A stretch of DNA of 64,000 bases from Thysanoteuthis rhombus (lineage: Eukaryota; Mollusca; Cephalopoda; Oegopsida; Thysanoteuthidae): assembly GCA_963457665.1 (NCBI GenBank), contig OY735206.1, positions 52,500,868 through 52,564,867 on the forward strand, in the 5' to 3' direction. The notes beneath the pieces were generated by a model. The model did not search any database and was not told the origin of the DNA. It saw only the letters and a program-made list of their open reading frames with translations. The position numbers and the translations under genes were made by a program. Positions 11,714 through 21,306 of the stretch are shown here, piece by piece (position 1 is the first letter of the stretch; every line of letters starts with the position of its first letter).

Positions 11714-12382
11714 ATATTTTTTTTCAAAAATGTAATGAAAAATTTGACATGAAGTCAGATGGGGTAATGGGGTATATGGACTGGTCAACTCTATTCCTAA
11801 TCTTATCTTAGCTAGTCTCATGCACTGACCCAATCTCACTATATACATCCATTCACCAAAACAACACATTTTTCCTGGTCTCTCTCATACTGCATTTACC
11901 ATAAAATCAGATTCTCTCTATGATGAAAAACTACTCTAAACCCATATTTACAATTTTGTGTGTGTGTGGGGGGGGGGGATAAAATTATGATGAATATTTA
12001 CAAATAAAAATGAACCCTAATGACTGATATATATTTACAAAAAAAGGCGAAAACGAAATAAGTATGTGACCCCCCACAAAAGACCTAAAATGGCAGAAAC
12101 AGTAAGTTAACCAGACGAAAAATGGATGTCGAGGGAAAAAAAAAAAATTCTCAAACATCCTCTGGAAAACTTTACCTTCTGTCATCTAGAGGGGGAGGGG
12201 ATGGGAATCGAAAAAATGGGAGGACAGAAAAAAAAGGGAGCTGATGATCATTCACTCTCTAGCTAAGAAACTGTTGGCTAACAGAAAAAGAAAGTCTACT
12301 CTATCCTAACTTGGGCTGGGTTGGCACGTTCGTATCGGGACTGCAAAATCCTTACTGACCAATAGATTTTCAAAAAAAACAC
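11714..12382 (-). other. 3' UTR of Tx1-like LINE copy 1
   Basis: Non-coding tail downstream of the ORF2 stop. It is matched in inverse orientation at 22,796-23,530 and, more diverged, in many copies between 33 and 54 kb. It contains a G-run near 11,970 and a CCACAAAAGACC segment near 12,075. It also contains the motif ACTGATATATATTTACAAAA near 12,023, which resembles the neighbouring 24-bp satellite monomer. It ends against the satellite at about 11,714. Confidence 0.8.
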
Positions 12383-15300
12383 TCATTCAGCACCTTTCAC
12401 TTGACACAGTCGGGCAACTCTCACCCACCTTCCGTTGGATTCCGACCAAGGGAGCCTTTCCCTCTCGACCCTGATTTTAACTTTGAGCTGATGCCCAAAG
12501 TATGCAATCAGTTGTTCGGGAGTGAAATGCTCTCCTTCGTGGAACCCCTTCTGACGCGTCGTCCAAATCACCATTCGCATCACGCCAAGTAAGCACATTA
12601 GCACTATATGTGCGTCCTTTTCTAACGATGGGAACACATTGCTGCAGACAACACTGGCATCAAAGGCAAAAAACCGTGCCCTGACGATGCGAACCATGTA
12701 GCCTTCAACCAGCTTGCACAGCGGATGCACCACGCTGCAGTGGAAGAAGGCGTGCTCAATAGACTCCTCCATTTCACCACAGCGTATGCACTCTGGTGAA
12801 GCTACCAGACCCGCTGCAAAAAGCCGTTTGCCGACCCAGAGAGCATTCCGTATGACTAGCCAGGTGAGGGACGCCTCGTTGTTATTGAGGCACCTCAGTC
12901 CGGGCGTCCAAGGCCAGATTGAGCGACTCTCCGCCCTCGTCAAACCGAGCCCCTCGATCATTTCGTCTCGAACGGACCCCCTCACTATTACCCGATATAA
13001 TGCCCTCCTCGACAACGACTGGGTGTCGTTGAGGCATTCCTTCACCCGTGACAAAACTCGGAGAGCGTGTCGGCATTCTCTATAGAAGGAGCATTCCGCC
13101 CGGGGTCTACGGCGGGCCTCACCCCCGTCGTCGGAATGCACGTTTCTTAAGGCTGGGAAAGCCTTCCTGGCGTCTTCTTTCCAGAATTCGCCGTTCTGCT
13201 CTTCTTGCGTACACATCCGACCTAAGAAAGTCAAGCGTAAGGTATGTTGCCGAGCTTTGATGTTCGGCATTCCTAGGCCGCCTTCCGCAGGTTGGAGCTG
13301 ACAGATCTTGCGAGATACCATAGGCTGCCTGTGACCCCATAGGAGTCGAAACATGGCAGCTTCCAACTTTAGTTGGTCGGTACACGGAAGAGGGAGCACT
13401 GAAAGTCGGTAAAGGATAAGGGGGTTGATGTGCGAAACGCACACCTCGGCCCTACCCTTGAAGGAGAGCTTCCTCCGAGTCCACAGATTAACTGCTTTCT
13501 CTACCTTTTCCAGTACACCCGACCAATTATTCTCCAACTGGAGGTGGGGACCGAACCAGACGCTGAGTATCTTGCACTGCCCGCCCGTCTAGGCAAAGGG
13601 ACCAGGGAGAGAGCGACCTCTCCACGAGTCCAGCAACAAGCCCTCAGACTTGTCGCAGTTGGCTTTGGCCCCTGTCACCGTCTCATACCTTTGGATTTCT
13701 ACGCTGATTTCCCTGATCTCGGCACTGCTCGTTACAAGCAAGGTTATGTCATCAACGTAGGCGGTATACTTGACTGGCGTGTGACCACCAGGCAAGGTTA
13801 GCCCGTGCAGGACCGGATTCGTCTTTACTTTGCGCAGGAAAGGTCCCAGCGCAAGAATGTACAGCATCGGCGAAAGTGGACAACCTTGACGAACTGATCT
13901 GGACAACCGAAAGGCTTTCGACCTCACTCCATTCACCTCCACCACCGAGCTGGGGGATGCATACAAGAGACGAATCCAGGAGCGAAGGATCTCACCGAAG
14001 CCAGACGCGGACAAGACAGACTCGAGAAAACGATGGTCGACCCTATCGAATGCTTTGGACTGATCTAATTTGATCAGCGCGGCTCCATTGTCGACTTTCT
14101 CAATGATCGTGCGCACTGTGTGCAGATTATCTTGGATAGTCCGACCCTTTACAGTGCAAGTCTGCTCGGGGCCAATCAGACTCTCCAGCACAGTCTGCAG
14201 CCGGTTGGCGAGGACCTTGGCCAAAATCTTCAACTCTGTATTGAGCAGAGTTATGGGCCTGAAGTTATCTACCCCGTCCCCTCCATCTTTGTCCTTGCAT
14301 AGCAATTTCACTACCCCTCTGGTAAAGTGGCTGGGAATGCTCCCCTGCTTTAACCAGTGGTTAAAGATCATAGCCAGCAAGTGAACAAAAATGGGCGACA
14401 GCCTCAAATACACTTCGTAAGGTAAACCATCGATCCCCGGTGTCTTCTCCTTCTCGATGCTCTTTAACGCTTCCCGGATTTCATCCTCTGTTATGGGCCC
14501 CTCGCACCCAGCTGCTTCAGTCGCCTCGAGGCGAGGGAAGTCAGCTAAATAGGCGTCGAACTGAGCCGAATTCAGTCTAGCTTCCCTGGTGAATAGTTCC
14601 TGGAAGTTGGCACGAAAAACCTCACAGATACCTTCGTTTGTGGTCACAAGTCGTCCGTCCGGCGATGTGACGCTGGAGATATGCCGACTAGACGCACTCC
14701 TAATTTCTTCTAGCCGCAGTTCATCGGCCATATTCGTTGCCTCGGGGGACATTCTTTTTAATCTAGCTCTAACTACTAGAGCTTGATTCTTCTTGGCATG
14801 CAAGGAGGCCAACTCTGCCTTAGCCATCTTAACCTGGCTAGAGTCCCCTCCCTCCACCGCCCGCTCTATCCGTTGTTCTAGTGCCTTTTGTGCCGCTAGT
14901 CTCTCTAAGTTGAGTCGCCTACTGTAATCGGCAGCAAAAGACCTAATTTTGTTTTTGAGGTTCCCCCAGAATTTATTACCCAGGATAGCCCCCGTCAATT
15001 CCCGCTGGATTAGTGATGTTAGCTGGTCCCGAAAATCCTCCACATCCATGAGGGATGTGTTGAATTTCCAGTAACCAGACTTGAAGGGCTTAGCTATACC
15101 TAAATTCATTCGAACCCTTACTAATCTATGGTCCGAAAAGGGGATGCTATGGAAGCTTGGACATTCCAAAAACTTATGATCGACTCTTCTAGCTAAGACC
15201 CGATCGATGTAACTGGAAAGTTGCACCGAACTCGGGGTGCCACTACCAGTCCAAGTCCATACTACTTGGCGGGGGTGTTCGTTTCGGAATTTATCCACCA

Positions 15301-15817
15301 GGTCAAGCCTATCGATCAAATCCCGAAACGGAATCACGTCGCCGTGGTTAGTTCCCTTATTTACCCCTCAGTCTATATCGGGATCAAGGACGGCATTCCA
15401 ATCACCCGCTAACACTAGCCGTCTCGACGGAACTACGAACTGATCGATTCGCCGAAAGAAATCGACTCGCTCTCTCTGGCTGTTGGGCGCATAAACCCCA
15501 ATCAAACGAAAAGACTCCCCTCTTATGGTAACATCCACGACGCACAATCTGCCCGCCGGGTCTGCATACACAAGGGAACACATCGCATCCAAGGAATGGC
15601 TTATTAGCCAAGAGACACCTCTGGAGTGGCAATCAAAGTATGCTGAAAAGAGACGAAAATCTCGAGACAGCACACTCTCATTGTCGCTCGAAATGAAATG
15701 GGTCTCCTGTATACAACAAACACTCACGTCGAGGTGCCGAAGGAGACGACAGAGTCTAGCTCTTTTCGACTCATTCCGGCAACCACGACCATTCAAACTT
15801 GCTAAATAGAGAGCCAT
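12383..15817 (-). pseudogene. LINE ORF2: APE endonuclease, reverse transcriptase, zinc motif (two stop codons)
   Basis: The frame is continuous over 1,144 codons, starting 8 nt after the upstream frame's stop. Endonuclease, residues 1-235: QETH at 37-40, GDWN at 138-141, SDH at 228-230, all catalytic landmarks present. Reverse transcriptase, about 455-760: PGIDGLPYEVY at 460-470, box A Asp585 in LDQSKAFD, RQGCPLSP at 643-650, catalytic YVDD at 687-690. A C-terminal zinc motif has Cys1010, Cys1013, His1022 and Cys1027, as in the zf-RVT family. Two in-frame stops break it: TGA at codon 150 (15,368-15,370), where an older copy has Arg, and TAG at codon 743 (13,589-13,591), where copy 2 has Trp. 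Both look like single transitions. The product would nick target DNA and copy the element RNA in the nucleus. No frameshift was seen. Confidence 0.9.
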
Positions 15818-15825
15818 CTGTCAAT

Positions 15826-16638
15826 CTATTGGCGTTGCAGTCCAGACATGAACATAGCCGGTGATAGCACACCGACAGCGGGTCCCATAGGATCTGTGCC
15901 CATCTCAGTCTTGATGGTGCCATCCAGGGACACGCCACCGACGTGCCTAGGGAACGTTAATTTGGCTGCTCTATAAAGGGAGGGGTGCATGAAAACAGGG
16001 ACCCTCCCTGAGCAAAAGTTTTTCAGTTTCTGGAGGTCTGGGTGATGCCAGACAGCCAGCGGCGATGACATTTCAAAGGCGCTATTCGCCTCCTTCAGCA
16101 TATCCCACACCTGCCGAGAGGTGTCTCCGGCCCGGACCATAGTCAGCAGTTTTTTGAGCCCTGGGAACAAGGTAGGGTCCTCAAAATCACGCCTTCCGGG
16201 TTCAACGAACCGGAAGTTGTGGAGGACTTTCAAGTCCCTCAGGGCCTGCTGTTGCACCTTGGTCTTATCCAAAATGTCCGGGTCGACACGGCAGATGTGG
16301 ACCCCTCTCTTATGGCGAACCTTTTTTTCTTTTTTCGTCGGCTCGCCGGCGTCGCCCCCGGTTGGGCTTCTTGGCCTCTTCTGTGAGGCCATTTGAGTTG
16401 TTGTTGTTGTTGTTGTTGTTGTTTGTGTGGGTGTTGTTGCTGGTGAGGCTTTAGGCGCCAGTGAGGATTTGGGTGTTGCTGTTACTGTTGGTGAGGGGGG
16501 TGACATAACCGACGGCGGAGGCGGCGGGGGTAGAGGTACAGTGGGCGGTAATGGAGGTGCGGGAGAGTGTGCAGGAATGCTTGGTTTGATTGACTGTTTT
16601 GCTGGGGTCTGTTGTGGGCTAGGAGTCAGAATAGTCAT
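15826..16638 (-). CDS. Proline-rich third reading frame of LINE copy 1 (C-terminal half of ORF1 or separate ORF)
   Basis: An open frame of 270 codons. It starts at an ATG whose A is the last base of the preceding frame's TAA (16,636-16,640), and its stop lies 8 nt before the ORF2 ATG. The first 90 residues are Pro/Ser/Thr-rich with a run of nine Thr encoded by a GTT microsatellite. The rest is basic then globular (KKEKKVRHKRG, residues about 101-111; an LPxxH-poor region after that) with no family I recognise. A relative of the C-terminal part survives near 55,245-55,320 (QQQAL/LKVLHNF region), so it is an element component and not a host gene. It could be joined to ORF1 by a frameshift at the A8 run at 16,644-16,651. 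Confidence 0.65.
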   Translation of the reverse strand: MTILTPSPQQTPAKQSIKPSIPAHSPAPPLPPTVPLPPPPPPSVMSPPSPTVTATPKSSLAPKASPATTPTQTTTTTTTTTQMASQKRPRSPTGGDAGEPTKKEKKVRHKRGVHICRVDPDILDKTKVQQQALRDLKVLHNFRFVEPGRRDFEDPTLFPGLKKLLTMVRAGDTSRQVWDMLKEANSAFEMSSPLAVWHHPDLQKLKNFCSGRVPVFMHPSLYRAAKLTFPRHVGGVSLDGTIKTEMGTDPMGPAVGVLSPAMFMSGLQRQ

Positions 16639-18049
16639 TACAGTTTTTTTTGGAGGTGTCGTTTTTGAAAGTGGGCTTTTTTTGTCTTTTGTGTGTGAGG
16701 GGAGGGCGGAGGGGTAGCCCTCCCTGCTGGCTGCCTGGACTTGAGTTTTATAAGTAACGCCGCCGCCATTTCTTTTTTTTCGCGACCCGGACTGGCATAT
16801 CCCCCCATTTTAGCCCGCTCCGCATAAGACTGCGGGGTCTCTCCTAGGGGACTGTCGGTGTCAACTTGCGTAAGGATTTGTGGTGACTGAGGCACCGCTA
16901 TTTGGGCCTTCCTCCCACTTTTTCCCACTACCTGCCACTCCCCCTCTGACCCCTCTTTTTGTGTCACCACCTTTGGTGACAGAGAGGACGGCTTAGGTGA
17001 GGGGAGACTCTTAGGCCTCCCGGCATCTGACCGGATTTCTCTGGTCATGGCAGTGGGCGAGACTACGGGAGCCTCCTTTTGGGCGGTATCCGAAACTAAG
17101 TGGGGAGGGTCCTGCGTTTGGATGGCCAGCTTTTTACAGACAGCAGCGAGGTGACCAGCCCCCCGCATATCCAGCAAACTGGCCTCCTACCTTTGACGAT
17201 AAGAGGCAGCCTTCTACGACCACCCAAGTCCAAATAGTTGGGAATGGCAAGGAACGCCTTCCTATCGATCATCAGATCGAAACGCCATTCCCCACGCATC
17301 ACCTCGGAGTCAACCGAGACAATTTCTCCGTATTTCATGAGAAAAGCCCCGATATGTTCCCCGAGCACGAAGCTAGGTACCTCATGGGCAATTACCCGGG
17401 TCCTTCTCCACCCGAGATACTGTACACGAATGATGTACTCCTTCGTTTGGAGCTCTCGGCGCAGGAGATCCAAACAGTCCTTTTCGGACGGTAAAAGCAC
17501 GTCCCACATAGCAAAGCCGTCACCTTTGACGATTTGTTTTGCTCTAACCCCTAAGCTCGTCAGTGCTTTCAACACTATGTCTTTTGTCGATCGGACAATT
17601 CGGTTCAACTTTTTGTCGACCACAAAGACGGACACCATTTTTTTCTCAATGTCTTTCAGTTCAACCAGATCCACCAGTAACCCATCGTCTTTGACGAGGT
17701 GAGTATACGCCTGGCAACGTCTGATGAACTCCGCCACATTGACCATAGAAATTTCGGGAGGGGAATTCCAAACATTAGGAGAGCCCCCACTTGTCTGAAC
17801 TTTCTGTCCCGCCGGAATAGGCGAGTCTGTATTTTCCCCCTTTCCTTCATGGGCGAGAGGGTTCTCTTCATTTTTTTGGCTTTCGTTTTTTTGGCTCTCG
17901 TTTTTTTCATGATCTTTTTTTTTCAGCCATTATTTTTTTAGCCTTTTCACTCTTTTTTTTTCTTTCTTTTTTGGGGGGTGATCTTTTTTCCCCCCTTCTT
18001 CCCCCTTGTCGGGGGAAGAAAATAACACCCTCCTGGCCTCGTTGGCCAT
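16638..18049 (-). pseudogene. LINE ORF1: CCHC zinc-knuckle RNA-binding protein (one stop, one frameshift)
   Basis: The start chosen is the ATG at 18,049 (MANEARR), matched by MADEDRR in the older copy near 46,810. From there one frame runs through a Lys-rich N-terminus, a conserved region (codons 102-295, VNVAEFIRR to GRRPVCWICGG) and the first half of a CCHC knuckle. This resembles the ORF1/ZCCHC3-like proteins of Tx1 elements, which bind element RNA. Damage: TAA at codon 40 (17,930-17,932) inside an A-rich stretch, and loss of one base in a G run (17,159-17,164) in the middle of the knuckle. The older copy near 46,060-46,110 keeps CRICGETGHLTAVC. After the frameshift the frame continues (HLAAVCKK, then Ser/Pro-rich, then SYAERAKMGGYASPG) to a TAA at 16,638-16,640. 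Confidence 0.8.
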
Positions 18050-18130
18050 GGAGGAAAATGACAAAATATCAGCACTAGAAAAGAAAGTTCACAAACCTGC
18101 AGGCTAATTTCTTTGGGGGTTTAGGCCAGT

Positions 18131-18800
18131 CTGGAATCATCATCATCATCATCATCATCAGTCTTTTAGCGTCCGTCGTTGGACATAGACCTTCCCCAGG
18201 ATTTGCCACACTTCTCTATCATGGGCGTCACGGAGCCAGTACTTCCTGAACCTGTCTAGTTCATCTCTCCATCTAATATTTTGCCGGCCTCGGTTGCGCA
18301 TATGGTCTCGGGGAATCCATGTTGTGAGTCGTGATGTCCATCGATTGTCAGCCATTCTTGCAACATGGCCAGCCCACCGCCATTTGAGATTTTTTATGGC
18401 TTCTATGATGTCTCTAACTCTTGTCTTTTCCCGGATGTGTTGTGCTGTTTTGTGGTCTCTCCATGTGAGGCCCAGCATTATTCTTTCATGTGCACGTTGC
18501 ATGGTTCTCAGCTTACGGGTCTGTTTCTTGGTTAAGTTCCATGTTTCAGCTCCATAAGTGACTATTGGGAGGATGCATTGGTTATACACCCTTCTCTTTA
18601 GGATTAATGGGATCTTATTATTTTTGAAGGTTGAGCTAGCTCTGCCAAAGGCTTGCCATCCTAGTGTGATTCTTCGCTTGATTTCTTCTTCTTTTGAGGG
18701 TCTCATGGAGATTCGTTGCCCTAGGTAGATGTAGTGGTCTACTTTCTCGAGTTCTGTGTCCTCGATTTCGATCTTAGTGTTCTTATCTCCAAAGGAAAGT
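18131..18800 (-). mobile_element. RTE-like LINE, 5'-truncated copy with C-terminal RT region and ATC-repeat tail
   Basis: The minus-strand open frame (18,158-18,706, 182 residues) carries the C-terminal region typical of RTE/BovB-type reverse transcriptases: RRITLGWQAFGR, NQCILPIVTYGAETW, GHVARM..NRWT, WIPRDH, then DRFRKYWLRDAHDREVW. The stop comes just before a very short 3' end (CGCTAAAAGACTGATGATG) with a TGA/ATC trinucleotide tail at 18,137-18,160, as is usual for RTE elements. Upstream coding continues weakly to about 18,790 and then stops, so the copy is 5'-truncated. It sits directly beyond the 5' end of Tx1-like copy 1. Confidence 0.85.
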
Positions 18801-18854
18801 CTTCGTCAGAATAAACACCTGTCTGCCGAACAGAAAAGCACTTCAATGCCCTTG

Positions 18855-19310
18855 AGAAAAGAAAGCTGATATTGAGGATAAAAGAGAAAGGCCGATATTG
18901 AGGATAAAAGAGAAAGGCCGATATTGAGGATAAAAGAGAAAGGCCGATATTGAGGATAAAAGAGAAAGGCCGATATTGAGGATAAAAGAGAAAGGCCGAT
19001 ATTGAGGATAAAAGAGAAAGGCCGATATTGAGGATAAAAGAGAAAGGCCGATATTGAGGATAAAAGAGAAAGGCTGATATTGAGGATAAAAAAGAAAGGC
19101 CGATATTGAGGATAAAAAAGAAAGGCCGATATTGAGGATAAAAAAGAAAGGCTGATATTAAGAAAAATAAAGAAAGACTGGTATTGGGAAAAAAAGACTG
19201 ATATTGAGAAAAGAGAAAGATGGATATTGAGAGAAAAAAAAGGAAGACTGATATTGAGAAAAAGAATGAAATGCTGATTTTAAGAAAAAAAGAATGACTA
19301 ATATTTATTT
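18855..19310 (+). repeat. Second satellite: 26-bp GGCCGATATTGAGGATAAAA array
   Basis: About twelve nearly identical 26-bp monomers (GATAAAAGAGAAAGGCCGAT core) run from 18,860 to about 19,160. Degenerate monomers follow to about 19,310 and approach the GACTGATATTGAG form of the large satellite. It is clearly a relative of the 1-11,713 family, but with GGCC in place of GACT. Confidence 0.92.
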
Positions 19311-20224
19311 TCCGGGGATCGAATCTGTACTCACAGACGATTTCATGGGTTTACATCGATTGTATACGGGCGGAAAGAATTACTAGACTTAACGGGTGGT
19401 GTAAATTGTTGTCCCCAAAAAAAAAAAAAAAAAAAAAAAAAAATAGGAAGATAGATAAATGGAAATCAGATAGCATTTTACTTAATTTGTTTTTAAAATT
19501 GAGTTAAGGGGTAATATTTAAAAAAAAGCAGGCCACTACAAAAAACGATGATCAGTTAAAGTGAGAGGGAGATTGATAGTTTTTAAAAGGGGTCATAAAA
19601 GGCTAAAAAGTTAAAAGAGGGCTAATGTTAGAAAAAAAAGAAAGAGTAATCTCCAATAAGTGGGATGGATAATGTAAAAATAAAGGAGGGGTCATAGGGG
19701 GAAATAAAGTTTTAAAAAAGGAGCGTTAATGCTCAAAAAAGGGTAGGGCTAATGTAACAGAAGAATGGGGTTGATGTAGATAATAAAAGGAGAGGTATAA
19801 TAGGGGCGTGGTTTCGAGAAAAGTGATATTGTCACCCCTAAAACTGAAAAAAAAATTTACTGCAAATGTTAACCTCTAAAAGTGAAAAAAAAAAACGAAA
19901 AAAAAAAAAAAACGTCCCCACTCGATTTTGACCCCTAAGAGTGAAAAGAAATTTCTCTCTCGATTTAATCCCTAAAAGTAAAAAATAAGTTCCCCTTCGA
20001 TTTCGCCCCCCCCCAATTGACTCTCAAAAATGAATCGAAGTCATTGTATAATTCATCAAATTTACAATGTGTCTTATTAGAAGAGGTGTCATTTTTAGCC
20101 GACTTTTAGGTCCATATATGATTCCTGTAAGCGATAAAAGATTAAAATGAATTTTTTACGGCCATTTCGTTGAGACGTGCACAATGGACCATGAGAGAAG
20201 TGATTAAATTTCGGGATGGATTGA
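19311..20224. other. A-rich intergenic stretch, no gene seen
   Basis: AT-rich DNA with an A27 run at 19,417-19,443 and many short A runs. From about 19,830 to 20,040 there is a degenerate direct repeat with the theme CCCCTAAAAGTGAAAA followed by CTCGATTT, about four or five copies 35-60 bp apart. I see no convincing coding sequence. Confidence 0.6.
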
Positions 20225-20352
20225 TTTACAATCCCTTCCCCCTTTTTTTTCTTTTTTTTCCTCTTTTCTCTCTCTCTCGACATCCATTTTTCGTCTGGTT
20301 AACTTACTGTTCTGCCATATTAGGTCTTTTGTCTGGGGGGTGTCACATACTA

Positions 20353-21306
20353 ACATCACTAATCCAGCGGGAACTGACGGGGGCTATCCTGGGTAATAAA
20401 TTCTGGGGGAACCTCAAAAACAAAATTAGGTCTTTTGCTGCCGATTACAGTAGGCGACTCAACCTAGAGAGACTAGCGGCACAAAAGGCACTAGAACATC
20501 GGATAGAGCGGGCGGTGGAGGGAGGGGACTCTAGCCAGGTTAAGATAGCTAAGGCAGAGTTGGCCTCCTTGCATGCCAAGAAGGATCAAGCTCTAGTAGT
20601 TAAAGCTAGAGTAAAAAGAATGTCCCCCGAGGCAACGAATATGGCCGATGAACTGCGGCTAGAAGAAATTAGGAGTGCGTCTAGTCGGCATATCTCCAGC
20701 GTCACATCGCCGGACGGACGACTTGTGACCACAAACGAAGGTATCTGTGAGGTTTTTCGTGCCAACTTCCAGGAACTATTCACCAGGGAAGCTAGACTGA
20801 ATTCGGCTCAGTTCGACGCCTATTTAGCTGACTTTCCTCGCCTCGAGGCGACTGAAGCAGCTGGGTGCGAGGGGCCCATAACAGAGGATGAAATCTGGGA
20901 AGCGTTAAAGAGCGTCGAGAAGGAGAAGACACCGGGGATCGATGGTTTGCCTTACGAAGTGTATTTGAGGCTGTCGCCCATTTTTGTTCACTTGCTGGCT
21001 TTGATCTTTAACCACTGGTTAAAGCAGGGGAGCATTCCCAGCCGCTTTACCAGAGGGGTAGTGAAATTGCTATGCAAGGACAAAGATGGAGGGGACGGGG
21101 TAGATAACTTCAGGCCCATAACTCTGCTCAATACAGAGTTGAAGATTTTGGCCAAGGTCCTCGCCAACCGGCTGCAGACTGTGCTGGAGAGTCTGATTGG
21201 CCCCGAGCAGACTTGCTCTGTAAAGGGTCGGACTATCCAAGATAATCTGCACACGGTGCGCACGATCATTGAGAAAGTCGACAATGGAGCCGCGCTGATC
21301 AAATTA
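20353..21306 (+). pseudogene. ORF2 fragment: linker and N-terminal reverse transcriptase (copy 2)
   Basis: Corresponds to residues 268-584 of copy 1 ORF2: a basic, helical linker and RT boxes up to GAALIKL. It stays open from 3' UTR sequence upstream, giving a chimeric 392-codon frame from 20,170. Immediately after LIKL the sequence jumps to MLYI, removing 66 codons that include box A (the first catalytic Asp) and the RQGCPLSP box, and changing frame. The enzyme encoded here cannot be active. Confidence 0.85.

Larger units (their letters stand above)
11714..18130 (-). mobile_element. Near full-length Tx1-like (L1-group) non-LTR retrotransposon, copy 1
   Basis: This is a minus-strand LINE read from about 18,130 down to 11,714. 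From its 5' end it holds a short leader, an ORF1 with a CCHC knuckle, a proline-rich reading frame, ORF2 (endonuclease + reverse transcriptase + zinc motif) and a 3' UTR of about 0.67 kb. Assignment rests on an APE-type endonuclease followed by an RT with a YVDD box, and on an ORF1 of the type seen in Tx1 elements. The 5' end is taken where the RTE-like 3' tail begins. I did not find target-site duplications. The copy is lightly damaged: one stop and one knuckle frameshift in ORF1, two stops in ORF2. Confidence 0.88.

Noticed and set aside
12401-13801. Plus-strand open frames opposite LINE copy 1
   Set aside because: Shadows of ORF2 on the other strand. They mirror frames found opposite copy 2 and have no domain of their own.
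15826-16638. Host proline-rich protein gene
   Set aside because: It sits exactly between LINE ORF1 and ORF2, overlaps the ORF1 stop, and a remnant recurs with other LINE pieces near 55,245-55,320.
18158-18706. Host gene resembling craniofacial-development-type annotations
   Set aside because: The motifs are those of the RTE reverse transcriptase C-terminus, followed by an RTE-type trinucleotide tail.
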